In this document: positions 1 through 11,250 of the stretch, in pieces
How positions within the stretch are numbered: position 1 is the first letter of the stretch
Layout of the letters: each line of letters starts with the position of its first letter
NCBI GenBank assembly: GCA_029204225.1
Contig: CM055095.1
Location: forward strand, 33,788,590-33,848,589
Origin: Diphasiastrum complanatum
Taxonomy: Eukaryota > Streptophyta > Lycopodiopsida > Lycopodiales > Lycopodiaceae
Reading direction: 5' to 3'
DNA length: 60,000 nucleotides
Made by a program: the position numbers and the translations under genes
Notes under the pieces: generated by a model
Seen by the model: only the letters and a program-made list of their open reading frames with translations
Told to the model about the DNA's origin: nothing
Database searches by the model: none

Positions 1-533
1 ATGTTGTATGGAAAGAAACCCAATCTTAATCACTTGAAAGTTTTTGGGTGTATATGTTATGTGCATGTGCCATTGGAAACAAGAACCAAGGAGGATCCAT
101 CTTCCACAAGAGGGATCATGCTTGGATATGCAAGCTCAAGCAAGGGCTACAAAGTCTATCTCCCATCCTTGAACAAATTTGTTGTTTCAAGGGATGTCAT
201 CTTTGATGAACATCATATGCATATGCTTGAAGAAGGCTCAAGTGCTCCAACAATCAAGAAGAAGATGGCCGAGGATCAAGATCTTGGTTTTGAGGAGGAG
301 CTCATGGAGGAGCAAGCACCAAACCCACCTATCACACCAAGGAGATCTTCAAGGGCAAAAGTGGAGCCATTAAGGCTCACATATCAAGGCAAAGGACAAC
401 AAGTTGAGGGTATCTCATCCACTTCTTATGCTTTATCTAGTTTTGAAGAACCATCTAATGTTGAAGATGCATTGAACTCCAAAGAATGGTATAAAGCTAT
501 GTTGGATGCTATTACTGCTGCTAAGGAGGTCAT
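1..533 (+). pseudogene. Ty1/copia polyprotein fragment: integrase C-terminus into the start of RT
   Basis: The frame opens at the window edge with the copia integrase C-terminal signature (YGKKPNLNHLKVFGC, then a TKEDPSSTRGIMLGY block). It runs through the acidic/basic linker (TPRRSSRAK) into the first residues of reverse transcriptase (EDALNSKEWYKAML) and then loses homology at about residue 170. Gag, protease and most of integrase would lie left of the window. The same linker organisation is seen in the copia copies near 24 kb and 35 kb. The fragment is truncated on its right and cannot be functional. Family assignment is firm; the lineage within copia is not resolved. Confidence 0.9.
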
Positions 534-1180
534 GTCCCCTTGTTTGCACTACTGATCAATCTTTGGTGGTAAACCAGCCAAAAACCATTCGATCTGCATA
601 TCAACGGGATATACACCGGTTAGTTTTCCTATAAGATTTTTAACCTTTCATGTATATTTGCAAAGAGATTCTTTACTCTTCTTCTGAACATTGTTCAGTC
701 GTCCAAGAATTCTAGATTTGTAACCGATTTTTTTGAATTAGTTCAGAAATGCATCCTTCAGCAGGTACCAGGTTCCTACACGGGCTGGTTCAACCTGATT
801 GTACCATATGCATGCCTGCTTTCTTAGCAGACCAGGGAAGATTCATAGTTTATCTACGTCAGTTCCTTCGTTATTTGCATTAGCGATTGACTCGAATTGT
901 GAGACATAGCTATCTGCGTCATCGAAAGGAGTCCCTTTAAAATAATCATACTTAATTTTTGAGATAGAAGTGAAACGTGCAGCAGGACCCTCCATACCGA
1001 AGCTAATTAGGAATTCAAGTAACTAGGCAGTGATTTCATCTAGATTTCTTCGATTAGTACTCTCACTCTATCTTCTAAAAATTCCTCTCTAAGCTTACAG
1101 ACATTCTAATCTAGATTATCTATTTGACATACACTAGAGATGGAAATGTATTTGTCATATTTCTTATAACTTTCCTAAAC
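534..1180. other. Gene-free stretch between copia fragment and gypsy primer site
   Basis: No coding potential was recognised. Because the LTR to its right is in minus orientation with its primer site at 1181-1200, this DNA sits where the 5' untranslated leader of a minus-strand gypsy element would be. That element's gag and pol are missing, cut off by the junction with the copia fragment. Confidence 0.5.
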
Positions 1181-1200
1181 TATCCCCGGCAATGACGCCA
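1181..1200 (-). other. Gypsy primer-binding site (minus strand)
   Basis: Read on the minus strand, the sequence is TGGCGTCATTGCCGGGGATA. This matches the usual plant gypsy primer site form TGGCGCCGTTGCCGGGGA. It lies a few bases beyond the end of the LTR at 1206-2477, which fixes that LTR as a 5' LTR in minus orientation. A very similar site follows the LTRs at 19587 and 34175. Confidence 0.75.
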
Positions 1201-1205
1201 AAAAT

Positions 1206-2477
1206 TGGTATATGTCGTACTATACCAACAGGGTTAATATAGATTTTATAGTAAATAGTATTGTTCCCTCAGAGGAAAGTGCTATAAAGTTATGTTTTTG
1301 GTACAATTTATGATAAGTGGGTTCGAGTGTTATTCTGATTGTCGACAAACATTAAAAAGTAACCAGTATTACTTTGTGTTTGGGGAATGTAATATTGAAA
1401 ATTTCAGAACAATAATCTGGCCTCTATCAAATCGAATGAAACGCGTTCTACAAATGAGATGTTATCAGATTAGTACAGCAGTGCTACACTCTGGCTGATT
1501 AAGGTGTCAACAGAGAATCGAAAGGTGTTCGATGTATTCGTGACTATGCAGACAATTAATTAATTGTGTTTGCGAATTGTTCGTTTCTAGACAGAAGTCC
1601 TCAACAACTTAAGTCCAATTTAATGGTTAAAGAACACGAATAGTTTTAAAGCACGTTAGAAACTTATGTCAACTACAATCTGGAACACAGATCAAAGACT
1701 CAATTCTTCAGACAGGGACTGTTATCTCATATGTATACATACAGCTTTATTCAATGAATGTGCTAGACTGCACCAAAGATAGTCGTTATTCGAGTGCCGA
1801 AAAGAAAGTATTCACGACAGACAAATAAGATGGTTTTAAGACAGTTATTTAGAGCATGTTTTACGGATACACAACAAATGACTGTAATGTGCTAGAGAGT
1901 CTGTTTGATCAGAGAGTAATTCATGTAATGCAGTAGAGATTGGTAGCAGACTCAAAAATCACTCACACTCAACAGTGCGGAGAACAGAGATAAGGGAGAA
2001 TAACTCTCAGCGCTCTATTCACTTCGTCAACCTCTTACATATGCATAAACTCTTCTCTCTCGATGCTCGAGACTGAAGTGTGAGATCAATATATGTTCTA
2101 CGGGACGAACAAACACACCTCTAAAACAACAAGTGCGTCGCTCCCGCAAAAGGGTCTAGTTAACAATTAGACTAAGTATACACTCAATTATACCACAAGA
2201 GATATATTTAACTAAGAGTTAAGATTACTCTAGTTTGACATGACTTTTTATATCTAGTCGTTTTGTGTGGATGACCTAGTAAAGGTTATCCAAGACAATG
2301 TCTTTCCTTTTAAAGGTCTTGTCCTTAATTACACGGCAAGTACTTAGGAGATATATTCCCAAAAAATGACATAGGCCTCTTCATGATTTATAGTTATCCA
2401 GCTCATATCTTCATTTTCGAGTATATCATGCCATATTTATATTGATATTCAATATTTAACAATTTCGTGGCATCACA
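1206..2477 (-). repeat. Complete Ty3/gypsy LTR (~1.27 kb)
   Basis: Bounded by TG and CA (TGGTATATG at the left, GGCATCACA at the right) with a primer site just outside the left end. The right ~600 bp is an inverted copy of the LTR at 11541-12163, including the block with CATATCTTCATTTTCGAG and the TTGATCTCACACTTCAGTCTCGA region. The left ~160 bp recurs at 7618-7776. The element belonging to this LTR is otherwise lost. The left edge contains a short palindrome, TTGGTATA-8 nt-TATACCAA (1205-1228). Exact ends are inferred from TG/CA and the primer site. Confidence 0.7.
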
Positions 2478-3570
2478 GTATTCTTCCTCATGAGGCCACC
2501 TAGATCATTTTGCTTTCACATGAAGGCATGGGTGGAGGCCATTTTACATCCGACATTACAGTTTGCAAGATCTTGCAATCAGGATGCTAGTGGCCAACGA
2601 TTCATAAGGATACGGAGGAATACCTAAGGAAATGCGATGTGTGCCAAAGGGCTAGGAGACCACCGAGATTGAATTATGACCTACTACACCCGGTCTTAGC
2701 CCAAGCACCATTCGAGAAGTGGGGATTGGATTACATCGGTCCAATTCACCCTGTGGCAAGGAGTTCCCAAGCTCGATACATAATCATAGCCACAGACTAT
2801 CTCACCAAGTGGGTCGAAGCCAAGGCAGTAAGAGTAGCTGATGCTGGGACCATTGCCAAGTTCCTTTATGAAAATATCATTGTGCGCTTCGGATGCCCGG
2901 TGGAGCTAGTCAACGATCGCGGGAGTAATTTCAACAATGAGACCATCAAAGTCCTGTTGGAGGAATTCTTTGTGATCCATAGAACCAGTACGCCTTATTA
3001 CCCTCGTGATAATGGGCAAGCAGAATGATCCAATAAGATCCTGTGTAGCGTGCTCACAAAAACAGTTGAAGCTAGCAGATTAGATTGGGAACATAAGTTG
3101 CATGCTGCTCTGTGGGCATTTAGGACAACATATAAGGGAAGCACTGATCAAACACCTTTCCAATTGGTATATGGTCAGGATGTTGTAATACCAGTAGAGT
3201 TTCTAGTTCCTTCATTAAGGATTGCTACAACACAACGTCTGAATGAATCTAAATCTCTACAACTATGCCACGAAGCTCTGCATAAACTCTATGAAACACG
3301 CTTACTAGTTGTTCATGCACTGGCAACTGATAAGGAAAGACGCAAAGCATGGCATGATTGCAGGTTACAAAATAAGGATCTTTTTCTGGAGATCTGGTCC
3401 TGATGTATAAAACCAAGGCGATCAAAGGAAAATTAAAATTCACAGACGAAGATCCTTATCAGATCAAGGAAATTCTTAATCATGGAGCCGTGAATTTAGA
3501 GAAGCTAGATGGGACACCGTTCGATACACCCATCAATGGTAGCCGGTTGCACAAGTACTGGCCACCATAG
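2478..3570 (+). pseudogene. Ty3/gypsy integrase, C-terminal part of pol
   Basis: The HHCC zinc-binding region is readable just before 2640 (a GGHF...KIL segment, then a CDVCQRAR pair of cysteines). The integrase core follows with FEKWGLDYIGPI and D-x-D-type spacing: IIIATDYLTKWVEAKAV, LVNDRGSNFNN, and the glutamate region YYPRDNGQAE. Stops interrupt the frame at 3026-3028 and near 3403; further pieces read ALWAFRTTYKGSTDQTPFQLVYG. The C-terminal tail reads KLDGTPFDTPINGSRLHKYW and ends at TAG 3568-3570. RT and RNase H are missing upstream, where an LTR abuts. Broken and non-functional. Confidence 0.88.
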
Positions 3571-4487
3571 TGAGATAGATCCAGATTGGTGGTGGCACAT
3601 TATGAAAAGCTATTCTGGTAGACCATCATCACTAGATCTAGGAAGATCAAACCAAATCAAGCTAGATCCATCAAGATTCGGCCAGATCTAGCAAGATCGG
3701 GAAAACCCATTAGGATCCAAGGGGAATCCAGATCCAGATGGGATCAAGGAGGTAGCAAATTATCAGATTATGCCAATAAGCCCTCTAAATTTGCAGATCA
3801 AAACCTCAATCTTAGTAACTATGGCAAATTAAGGACAAAATTCACCAAAAATTGATGGATCTATTACCAGATGTCCATCAGAACTTTCAGAGAACTATCA
3901 ACAGTCAGATCCAGCATGGATGAAGCTGATTACTAGTTTTGCAAAAGCTAAAAATCAGAAAATCTTGAGATCTCGTCAAAAAACAATCTAAAAGATCACG
4001 TTTTTCATGATTTTTGGAGATCCCCTGGGAGATAGCTCTTGAAACTTGGACAATCACTAACTCTGATCTAGATGCATCCATTAAAATCTCTGTGAGAGTT
4101 CTTGATGGAGAAATCATCATTTTTTAGTGTGTGCGAGAGTTCCCAAACGCTGAATCTTCAGAACCCTCGTAAAGTATCAAGATCATCCTACCAGCCCTCT
4201 CAAGGTGCCTAAATGAAGTTAGAGCAGTGAGATTAGCCTGCTATATGGTCTGATCTTGAAAATACAATCACAAAAACATGTTATGCGAGAGATGACTTCC
4301 TGCGAGAGTGGAACTCTCGCAGACTGTCTGAACCCTCACAAAACCTTTGCATGGCAGTCAAATCACCTTCTGAACTCTCGCAGACCTCCCTGAGGTCTTA
4401 GAATTTTGTGAAGAAGGTCCCTGCCAAAATTTGGGTGGAACTGAACAAGGGAAAGTGGATTTCACCTGATACGCACTCTAAATTCCG
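3571..4487 (+). other. Spacer between gypsy pol and the downstream ORF
   Basis: No protein was recognised. The spacer carries many degenerate copies of GATCTAGC/AGATC words and the motif AACTCTCGCAG (for example around 4310-4325 and 4375-4385). Related CTCTCGCAAG words are dense in the leaders of the pol-less element at 18.5-19.2 kb and 33.2-33.8 kb. It ends at a TATA box. Confidence 0.5.
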
Positions 4488-4497
4488 CTATATAAGG
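4488..4497 (+). promoter_or_regulatory. TATA box upstream of the second ORF of the gypsy element
   Basis: CTATATAAGG stands 253 bp before the ATG at 4750. Its position between pol and the downstream ORF suggests an internal promoter for that ORF, rather than expression from the LTR. This is a sequence match only. Confidence 0.45.
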
Positions 4498-4749
4498 GCT
4501 GAATTCGAGTCATTTGTCACCTTTGCTGGCGAAGCTCTGTTGAAATTTATACTAAAATTTCCAAGTTCTCTGTTTGCGAGCAAACTTTCTATTAACTTTC
4601 TATTAACTCATACTGAACACAGATCTACGCTCTGAACTACAGTTCTTGCCATCTAACACCCATTATTCACAGTTTTTTGTCGTTTCCACACCTTTTTATC
4701 TTTTTCACCATTTTTCCAACTTCTTCGTCCTCGAACTATCACTACTAAC

Positions 4750-5540
4750 ATGGCCTCCTCAACCTCTGAAGTCTCTGGCACCAAGTAGGTGATCCAGTGT
4801 GAAATCCTCGAGGCCACACAAATTTGGCCCTTACCCTCTAACGCTCTAATCCAACCATGGCTACATACAGCCGGCCCACTCCTTGAGGCAATTCGGCACT
4901 TTTCCATTCTGAGATTAACATGGGCCTCGTCCTTCATGCTTACGCCGCCTAGGAAGTGCCGAAGACATGCTTCCACTTCCTGTACAAGGTACCACACAAA
5001 CTTGATGGTCACCATTGGCCTTCTGTCCGGTGACCGTCAGCCCATCTCCCATCGTTAGACAAAAATCCTGATCAAACCTTTCGTCACCCAAACTGCACCA
5101 GAAATCTCAATCCAGACTAACAATGGATACCTGATAGATGCTATCACGGAACCCGTCATTTAGACGACTGCGCATCTATTGAATAACTTTCTGGTTATTT
5201 CAACATTTTGCAAGGACCGAATCAAGTCCAAGCTGATGAGTCATATAGAGAATTCTCTGTCCCCTCGGTTGTGCTATATGACTAGCATAGCTTCCTCATT
5301 CGTGAACTAACCATCTCAATTAAACCCAACAACCGTGAGCGTATCGCAGTAGGCCCCCTGTTGTGTAATTTTGCATGCACACTTCTCGAGGCAAAAGTGC
5401 GCGATTTCCACCGCTCATCCCTTTTGTCTTGAAGATGATCTAGTTTTCTTTGCAGCATGCATTTTCTTATGACAAGGAAGCTGAATTGACAAATGAGCAC
5501 CTACACCAAAGAAGAATCAATTAAAGCAAAAATACAATCA
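4750..5540 (+). pseudogene. Decayed downstream ORF of gypsy element (MASS... start)
   Basis: It starts at ATG 4750 with MASSTSEVSGTK and meets TAG at 4786-4788. After that, coding-like stretches appear in changing frames, for example a segment reading MGLVLHAYAA and one reading FLIRELTISIKPNNRERIAVG. It occupies the same place as the better preserved ORF at 8681-11250 (after pol, beyond a spacer) and begins with a similar serine-rich MAS start. I infer that it is a more decayed copy of that ORF. No function can be assigned. Confidence 0.4.
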
Positions 5541-6086
5541 GGTGATCAAGTGGAGTGACTTACCAGGAGAGGTCATAATAATAGTGGATATTGACATTCG
5601 GAACCATGAAGCGAATGTCAAAGAACCTCACTAGAAGCCAGACGAGGTATTGTAATTCTATCTGCATGGCAAACATCTCTTTATGAGTAACTTGCAAATC
5701 CACAAGAGTTTGTTTTAGGTTGCCTGCATGGCCTTTGGATGTGACAACCATCCTTCACAGTGTGCTGGAATTGGTAGATGACCCCTGCGCTTGAGACAAC
5801 TCTCTTTTTGGACTGAATATTTTCTTCCCACAACAAATTTTGTTCCTCAATAAACAAATCTAATTTTTCAGCCACTTTTGTTCTCAAAACCTTATATGTC
5901 CATTCCTTCAAACATGCATGATCTATGCGCATTGGACCCCAGTTGTAATGCCATCTAATTGAGCTTTAATCAAGCCCTTCACATATTTGTCCTGATCCTT
6001 ACTTATCTAGTCCATGTACAAATTCTGCGGCAACTTTGTAATGTGTTCACCTTCTTATTCTTTTGTTGTTATCTTTTCATCTTGTC
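5541..6086 (-). other. Gene-poor stretch with a short coiled-coil-like minus-strand frame
   Basis: A minus-strand frame (5681-5932) reads KVAEKLDLFIEEQNLLWEE, and a second frame at 5560-5751 reads LKQTLVDLQVTHKEM. Both have heptad-like hydrophobic spacing. They may be one broken coiled-coil segment on the minus strand. No homology was recognised and no start or end can be defined. Confidence 0.25.
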
Positions 6087-6574
6087 TTCCAACCGTAGCA
6101 CCTACGCGTCCAAGTTAGATACACATGTTTGACTCTCACACAATTTTGGCCCATCTTCCAACCGTAAAATCAATTTTCAAATTTTTACAAAGAAAACTGA
6201 GTGCCTCATAGAACGTAATCTGTGGGGCAAATTTATTTTTGACATACACGCACCTTCCGGACTTCGGAAGCTGCACGTAAAAAAAATTACTTTTTTTTAC
6301 ATGCACCTTCCGCCCAGAAGGTGCATGTAAAAAAAATTTTACCTCAAAAAAAACAAAGAACAAAAAATGTTAAAACAGATTTCACATGAGGGAAGGGCCA
6401 ACTCCTCGGCCCTTCCGCCCACGGAAGGCTGTGTGCCCTCGGGCCTCGGCCCTCGGGCGCACAACCTTTCGGGGCGGAAGGGCCTTAGAGCCTGACCTTC
6501 TCCCCCCTGGTAGCACCTATGCGTCCAAGTTAGATACACGTGTTTGACTCTCACACAATTTTGGCCCATCTTCT
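6087..6574. repeat. ~70 bp direct repeats flanking a GC-rich foldback unit
   Basis: The segment with GTAGCACCTACGCGTCCAAG through ACACAATTTTGGCCCATC occurs at about 6092-6155 and again at about 6508-6571, nearly identical. The ~350 bp between them is full of inverted repeats. One is a 20 bp perfect-arm hairpin at 6291-6336 (loop CGCCCA). Another is GGAAGGGCC-8 nt-GGCCCTTCC near 6392-6417. The last ~100 bp are strongly GC-rich (CCCTCGGGCC words) in otherwise AT-rich DNA. It could be a miniature foldback transposon or a locally duplicated insertion. Confidence 0.6.
6291..6336. repeat. Perfect 20 bp inverted repeat (hairpin)
   Basis: The left arm ends in ACATGCACCTTC and the right arm starts with GAAGGTGCATGT; T8 and A8 complete the arms. 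The loop is six bases. A weaker hairpin, CTTCCG-GACT-TCGGAAG, lies 20 bp to its left, and the word GCACCTTCCG is shared, so the two look related. Confidence 0.75.
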
Positions 6575-7617
6575 TCAATGTTCTTCAATTGTTAAGTCTG
6601 CTTCAAATACAACTAATTCCAGTATTGGGCCTGCTCTTCCAATAACTAGTATTGGTATACAAATTGCATGCCATATGTTATTCTTGGTAAGAAATTTACC
6701 GCTGTTTGTAGAAAATTCCACAAACACTCATCATCTGAAAAAGAAGATTTTGTCGCAACCATAGTAGTATCCTTTTCTTCACCACCAAGCATAATCAGTA
6801 ATGACATTATACTACTCATGGCAACACCTTGTACATCATTATACTCTAATGAAGTTGACTCTTTATTTGTTAAGATCAAAGATTGTCGCAAATCTTGGTA
6901 ACATGCACACCCCATTCAATGTGTTTATGCTTACTCTATAAGCTTTTTGAAAGTTGAGCAAAAGAAATTTTGCTTCATGGTGTTTTGACACTGTGAAAAG
7001 CAAGTCGAATTAATGAAAATGAATTCATAGACTTGTTGTGCTCTGCTTGCCTTCCAAAAATTACACGATTCATCCATTTGTAGAGATATCCTAATGCAAA
7101 GGACTTACACATGCCCAATCGATATCCTTGTTCCTTGGTTTGTACTTCATGACCAAGGCACCTCCGCCTTCAAAAACCAAAAAGGTGATTCCAAAGCATT
7201 ACACTACTCCTCTTCAATGAATACTATGCGGTGGTCCCAAACTATTTTGCACAAAGCACCATCCTCACCAACACCAAGATTAAATAATAAACTCCTTTGT
7301 CGAATTTTCTACCACCTTGTTAGGTTGAAACATTGCCAAGGGATGCAACCTCATCTCTGCTGGATAAGACTGAATCACTGCAACATTAACTTCTGATAGT
7401 CAAATTGAATCAAAACCCTTCATCATTGTTGCCATCATGAAAGAATTTCCAATTCACCATAATTCAAAAAACGGAATATTGACAATTGGGTATAGAAGGC
7501 AAAGAACTTAGATCACAGTTTGCAAAGTGAAAAAACTGTCATGCAAGAAGCCTTTTAATCCACCCATAACCATACACCCAATAGAACGAATACAAGTACA
7601 ACACCAAATGAATGACA
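6575..7617. other. Gene-free stretch
   Basis: Only short open frames with no recognisable domain, on both strands. The longest, on the minus strand at about 6646-6915, has no family signature. Nothing else can be supported here. Confidence 0.4.
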
Positions 7618-7776
7618 TGTATATGTCGTACTATACCAACAAGGTTAATATAGATTTTATAGTAAATAATGTCGTTCCCACAAAGGACAGTGTTAGAAAG
7701 TTATGTTTTTGGTACAATTATGACGAGTGGTTTTGAGGGTTATTCAAATTGTCGACAGACATAAAAAAGTAACCAG
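7618..7776 (-). repeat. Fragment of the gypsy LTR (3' end, minus orientation)
   Basis: The sequence from TATATGTCGTACTATACC to AAAAAAGTAACCAGTA repeats 1210-1372 in the same orientation with small differences. It is therefore the terminal ~160 bp of the LTR at 1206-2477. It has no primer site next to it and runs straight into a plus-strand gypsy pol tail, so it is a truncated remnant at an element junction. Confidence 0.7.
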
Positions 7777-7778
7777 TA

Positions 7779-7893
7779 GGACCATATAAAGTCATAGAGG
7801 TGTTTGACAATGGTTCTGTGCAACTTCAATCACTTGAAGGTAAACTATTACCGACACGTATTAATGGGTCCAGACTGAAGAAATATTACATTT
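7779..7893 (+). pseudogene. C-terminal tail of gypsy pol
   Basis: The plus frame reads GPYKVIEVFDNGSVQL, then RINGSRLKKYY and a stop at 7891-7893. This is the typical end of plant gypsy integrases (compare NGSRLHKYW at 3570). The rest of pol is absent, cut at the LTR fragment to its left. It fixes the downstream ORF at 8681 as lying after pol. Confidence 0.8.
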
Positions 7894-8480
7894 GACCAGA
7901 ATTTTTTTTTATTTTCTAGTATTTTTTTGAAAATAATTGCGAATTTTCTTTTATCATGTCTAAATTTTTTTCGCGACATTTTTCTTTTTCTTTCTAGAAT
8001 TTTTCGAGAATTTTTCTTGACTTCTCTCAATCTATCATTTTAAAAGTATTTTCGAGATTTTTTCGAGATTTTTTTTTTGTGACACAAATTGTTAATCAAA
8101 TTTTTGTGAATCGTTTTCGAGAATTTTTCGAGAATTTTTCTAGCATTATCTCCAGTTTTTCAAGAAATTTTCTAGTATGTTGCTATAATTTTTGAGAAAT
8201 TTTCGTGAGTTTCTATAACATTCTTTTTAAGATCCTTCAAGAAATCTAGAATCATTCTAGCATAATTTCAAGAATCTTTTGAGAATCTCTCGACCTACTT
8301 TTTGTACCCCTCCATTAAAGATGATGGCCACGTGATCATCATTATTCACACGTGTGTACGCTCACAGATATTGTTTTTTATTAATTTATTTATTTTTCTT
8401 TTTACAAGCGGTCTTCCTTCATTAAAGATCGATCTGACAAATTATAGTTTCAAACACTGAGCCATGCACGTCCTCCATAA
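7894..8480 (+). other. AT-rich spacer with TTTTTCGAGAA words
   Basis: A T-rich tract with many imperfect copies of GAATTTTTCGAGAATTTTT between about 7900 and 8290, then ordinary noncoding sequence. It sits between pol and the downstream ORF, like 3571-4487 in the other gypsy copy, but with a different repeated word. No TATA box as clear as the one at 4488 was seen. Confidence 0.5.
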
Positions 8481-8680
8481 ATGGAAGTGACAGATGTCAA
8501 GTCACCATGCCACGTCATCATCCCTTCCACACCGCTACTGCTTATCAGAGTTATTTTCCATTTTTCCTCTTTACACTTTCTAACTACAAAGTTTATGCTT
8601 TCCTGCGCTCACTCTTTGCGATCAAAGCACCTTTTTGCGAACTATTGCGATCTACAAAGCTATCGTTCAACATTCGAACA

Positions 8681-11250
8681 ATGGCTTCTGCATCAGGCTC
8701 GAGCTCTAATATCATTTGGAAAGCACGCGCAGGAATCCGTCTGGCATCCATCCAGTCCTTTTTGGATCGATGCAGGTTGGGTGATTTGAAAATGGACCCC
8801 TCCATCATCCTCTCTGAAGTCAGTACTGAATTTATGAACTCCATCCATTCAATTTCGGAGGTGGACTTCAAAGTTCATGTACGAGGCCAATTCTTCACTA
8901 TCACTAAAGACCTGTTCTGCTCAGCTCTCGGATTACCTCTGGATGGGAAGTTGCTTTCAACTAACAAAGATTCGGTGGATGAAGCTGCCCATTTCTTAAG
9001 CAATTGTTTTGTACCCATGAAGGGGTACAAAATCTCTATGATACGAGATACAACATTTAAGTTGTTTTATAAATATGCAAACCAAGCAATCTTTTTGACG
9101 GATGTGGATGCTACCATTTCAGTTCAAAATTTTGGGTATATATTAGATGCTCTTGCGGGTAATCAAGTGTGCTTTGGTATTATCACATACAAATCCTTTT
9201 TGCACTGGATTAAGCACCAAAAGTTTTCTGGAGTTGGAGCCCATGTATCTCAACTTTGCGCTCATTTTGACATATTGAGCGATCAAGAGAAAACCATGCT
9301 GACAGGAAGATTGTTGGTTCCCAAGCCAGTAGATCTTTCCAGCATCCTTTCTGTACCTATTCCGGTTCCAATTGATGTTGCACCAGTAGTGGAAGTAGTA
9401 GCCACCATTGCTATGGAGAGTTAAGCTGTGGCAATGGACACCGATGTAGCTGCTGCTGCTGTGGACTCTTCAAAGCCAGCATTTGCTTCCACATCCCAGA
9501 AGCAGCCGAGCGCATCCACCTCTGAGGATGACGCAACTCAGTCCAATACATCAGACAAGGGACGCATAGCTCCAGAAGGCGACATTGGGGCACATGTGGC
9601 AGATGACGAAGAACCAGACAACCAGCCCCAATGGTTTTGATCCATGACAAAGAAAGCCAAGAACCTTGTGGCTGAAGTATATGAGTTCGACAAGTACCAC
9701 CGTCAACTCACAATGCAGCTTATCACCTCAGAGAGGAAATCACTCGACTCTCTGAAGGAGTCCTTTGAGAAGATTGATTCACTTGAATCAGACTATACGA
9801 AGCTGATTGAACAACATCGTTCTCTCAAAACACAGCTTCAGATTTTTATAAAAGAAGCTGATTCTTTGAAGCAGACCAATAAGGCGATTCAGGCCAAGTC
9901 TGACAATTTTCAGACCCAAAATGATTCTTTGAAGCAGCAACTTTTGGCTGCAAATCAACATAATGTCGCACTCCAGAAACATCTATAGGAGTGCATGACA
10001 AGGTTAAAGGCAAAAGCTGCTTTGTCCTTGAGCACCACCGCAGGGTCAATCATTGTCGATCTCACGAAGCTAAACCAGCTCCAAGGCCAGATGCTCGACA
10101 ATTTTTGAGTCGAGTTTTTACAACCGCTCGAGGATGTGAAGGCCCTTGTCGAGGAAGAGTGGGCGGAGCTGAAGGAGCTCTCCAATGATGCCACCCCATC
10201 TTGCAGCGGGCCCGATGCACACGATGATTATCTTCAGGCCTTGCTACGAATTGATGAACTTACACAGCAACTCCAAGCTGTGCCTACCTGCACCGGAGCC
10301 TCAGACCATCCAGAATTCCTGGAGGCTGTTGCGAAGATTGACCAGCTCGGACAGGAGCTGTCAAACCAAAAGCAACAAATGGAAGATCAGAAGCTGGCTA
10401 CTGAGTTGCAAACTCAAGATTTGACAACTACATCTACACAACCAAAGCGAATGCGACGAAATCAGTCGAAGGCGCAATAGGCATCGCCTTCGACGATTGG
10501 AAGCGACCATGGAAGAAGGACGACTTTCTGTAGTTATGGGCCCAACTCACTATCGAACAGAAAGGATGTCTTTGCTGGGGCATAATCTAGGGTAAACTCC
10601 AGGTCGTACCTTTCGGAACGGCAGAGTTATACATAGGCTCTTCGGCTATGTATGCTCTCGAATATATTCGTATCAAAGAACTTCAATTTTTGTGAAACGA
10701 AAATAATAAGTGAAATTTTTGGAAGCGAAAGTCGTAGTTTCAGCTGTACAAACCACAAGCGGTTGTAGATTTAGGCGCATTTGATGATGCAGGTCTACTG
10801 ATAAATATCAATATGGCTTATCCGGAATTATTTAGTCTATATGTGGATTGGGAGCGAAACCTTGCAGAATATTTTGTGGAGATTCGCAATAATTTGCAAG
10901 ATAGAAGGAAGTCATTCCTTTATAAGCAATTTTGTACATATACATTTTGGCAATTTGGTACCTTTGTGGCAAAGACATTATTTTTTGTTCAAAACCTTTA
11001 TGTTAAAAGCAATTTTATTAGATTTTCAGCTCGTTACTGTAAAGAAATCACTCTACGAAGTGATTCAGATGAAGATACCAAGTTAACCCAGGAGTTGTTT
11101 GATGGAACATTACTCTCGGTTAAGTTAGAAGAATTCGGCAACTTACCAGTTGGCCGCTATACCAAATCGAAAGAAGACTTGCTCTTGATCGAAGCTCAAC
11201 AGAATTTGGAGCTTGCTCAGAAGTTATATGAAAAACTGAATCATTCCTGA
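8681..11250 (+). pseudogene. Large downstream ORF of a gypsy element: globular domain, coiled coil, C-terminal domain
   Basis: From ATG 8681 (MASASGSSS) one frame runs to 10480, interrupted by four in-frame stops (TAA 9422, TGA 9641, TAG 9986, TGA 10106). It then shifts frame and continues to 11250. The order is: an N-terminal globular part (about 240 residues, including FLDRCRLGDLKMDPSIIL and DLFCSALGLPLDGKLL), an Ala/Ser/Thr-rich acidic linker, a long coiled coil (9644-10480, with SLDSLKESFEKIDSLESDY), and a C-terminal domain reading LWAQLTIEQKG and YPELFSLYVDWERNL. It lies where Athila/Tat-type elements keep an extra ORF, between pol and the 3' LTR. The C-terminal domain is clearly related to the minus-strand gene at 46.7-48.5 kb. 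Function unknown. No membrane segment is obvious, so it is not a convincing envelope gene. Confidence 0.65.

Noticed and set aside
8593-8871. Minus-strand frame over the N-terminal part of the gypsy downstream ORF
   Set aside because: It overlaps a longer plus-strand frame with consistent start, order and relatives.
8681-11250. Envelope gene of a retrovirus-like gypsy element
   Set aside because: The position after pol fits, but there is no signal peptide, transmembrane segment or furin-like site. The protein is a globular domain plus coiled coil.
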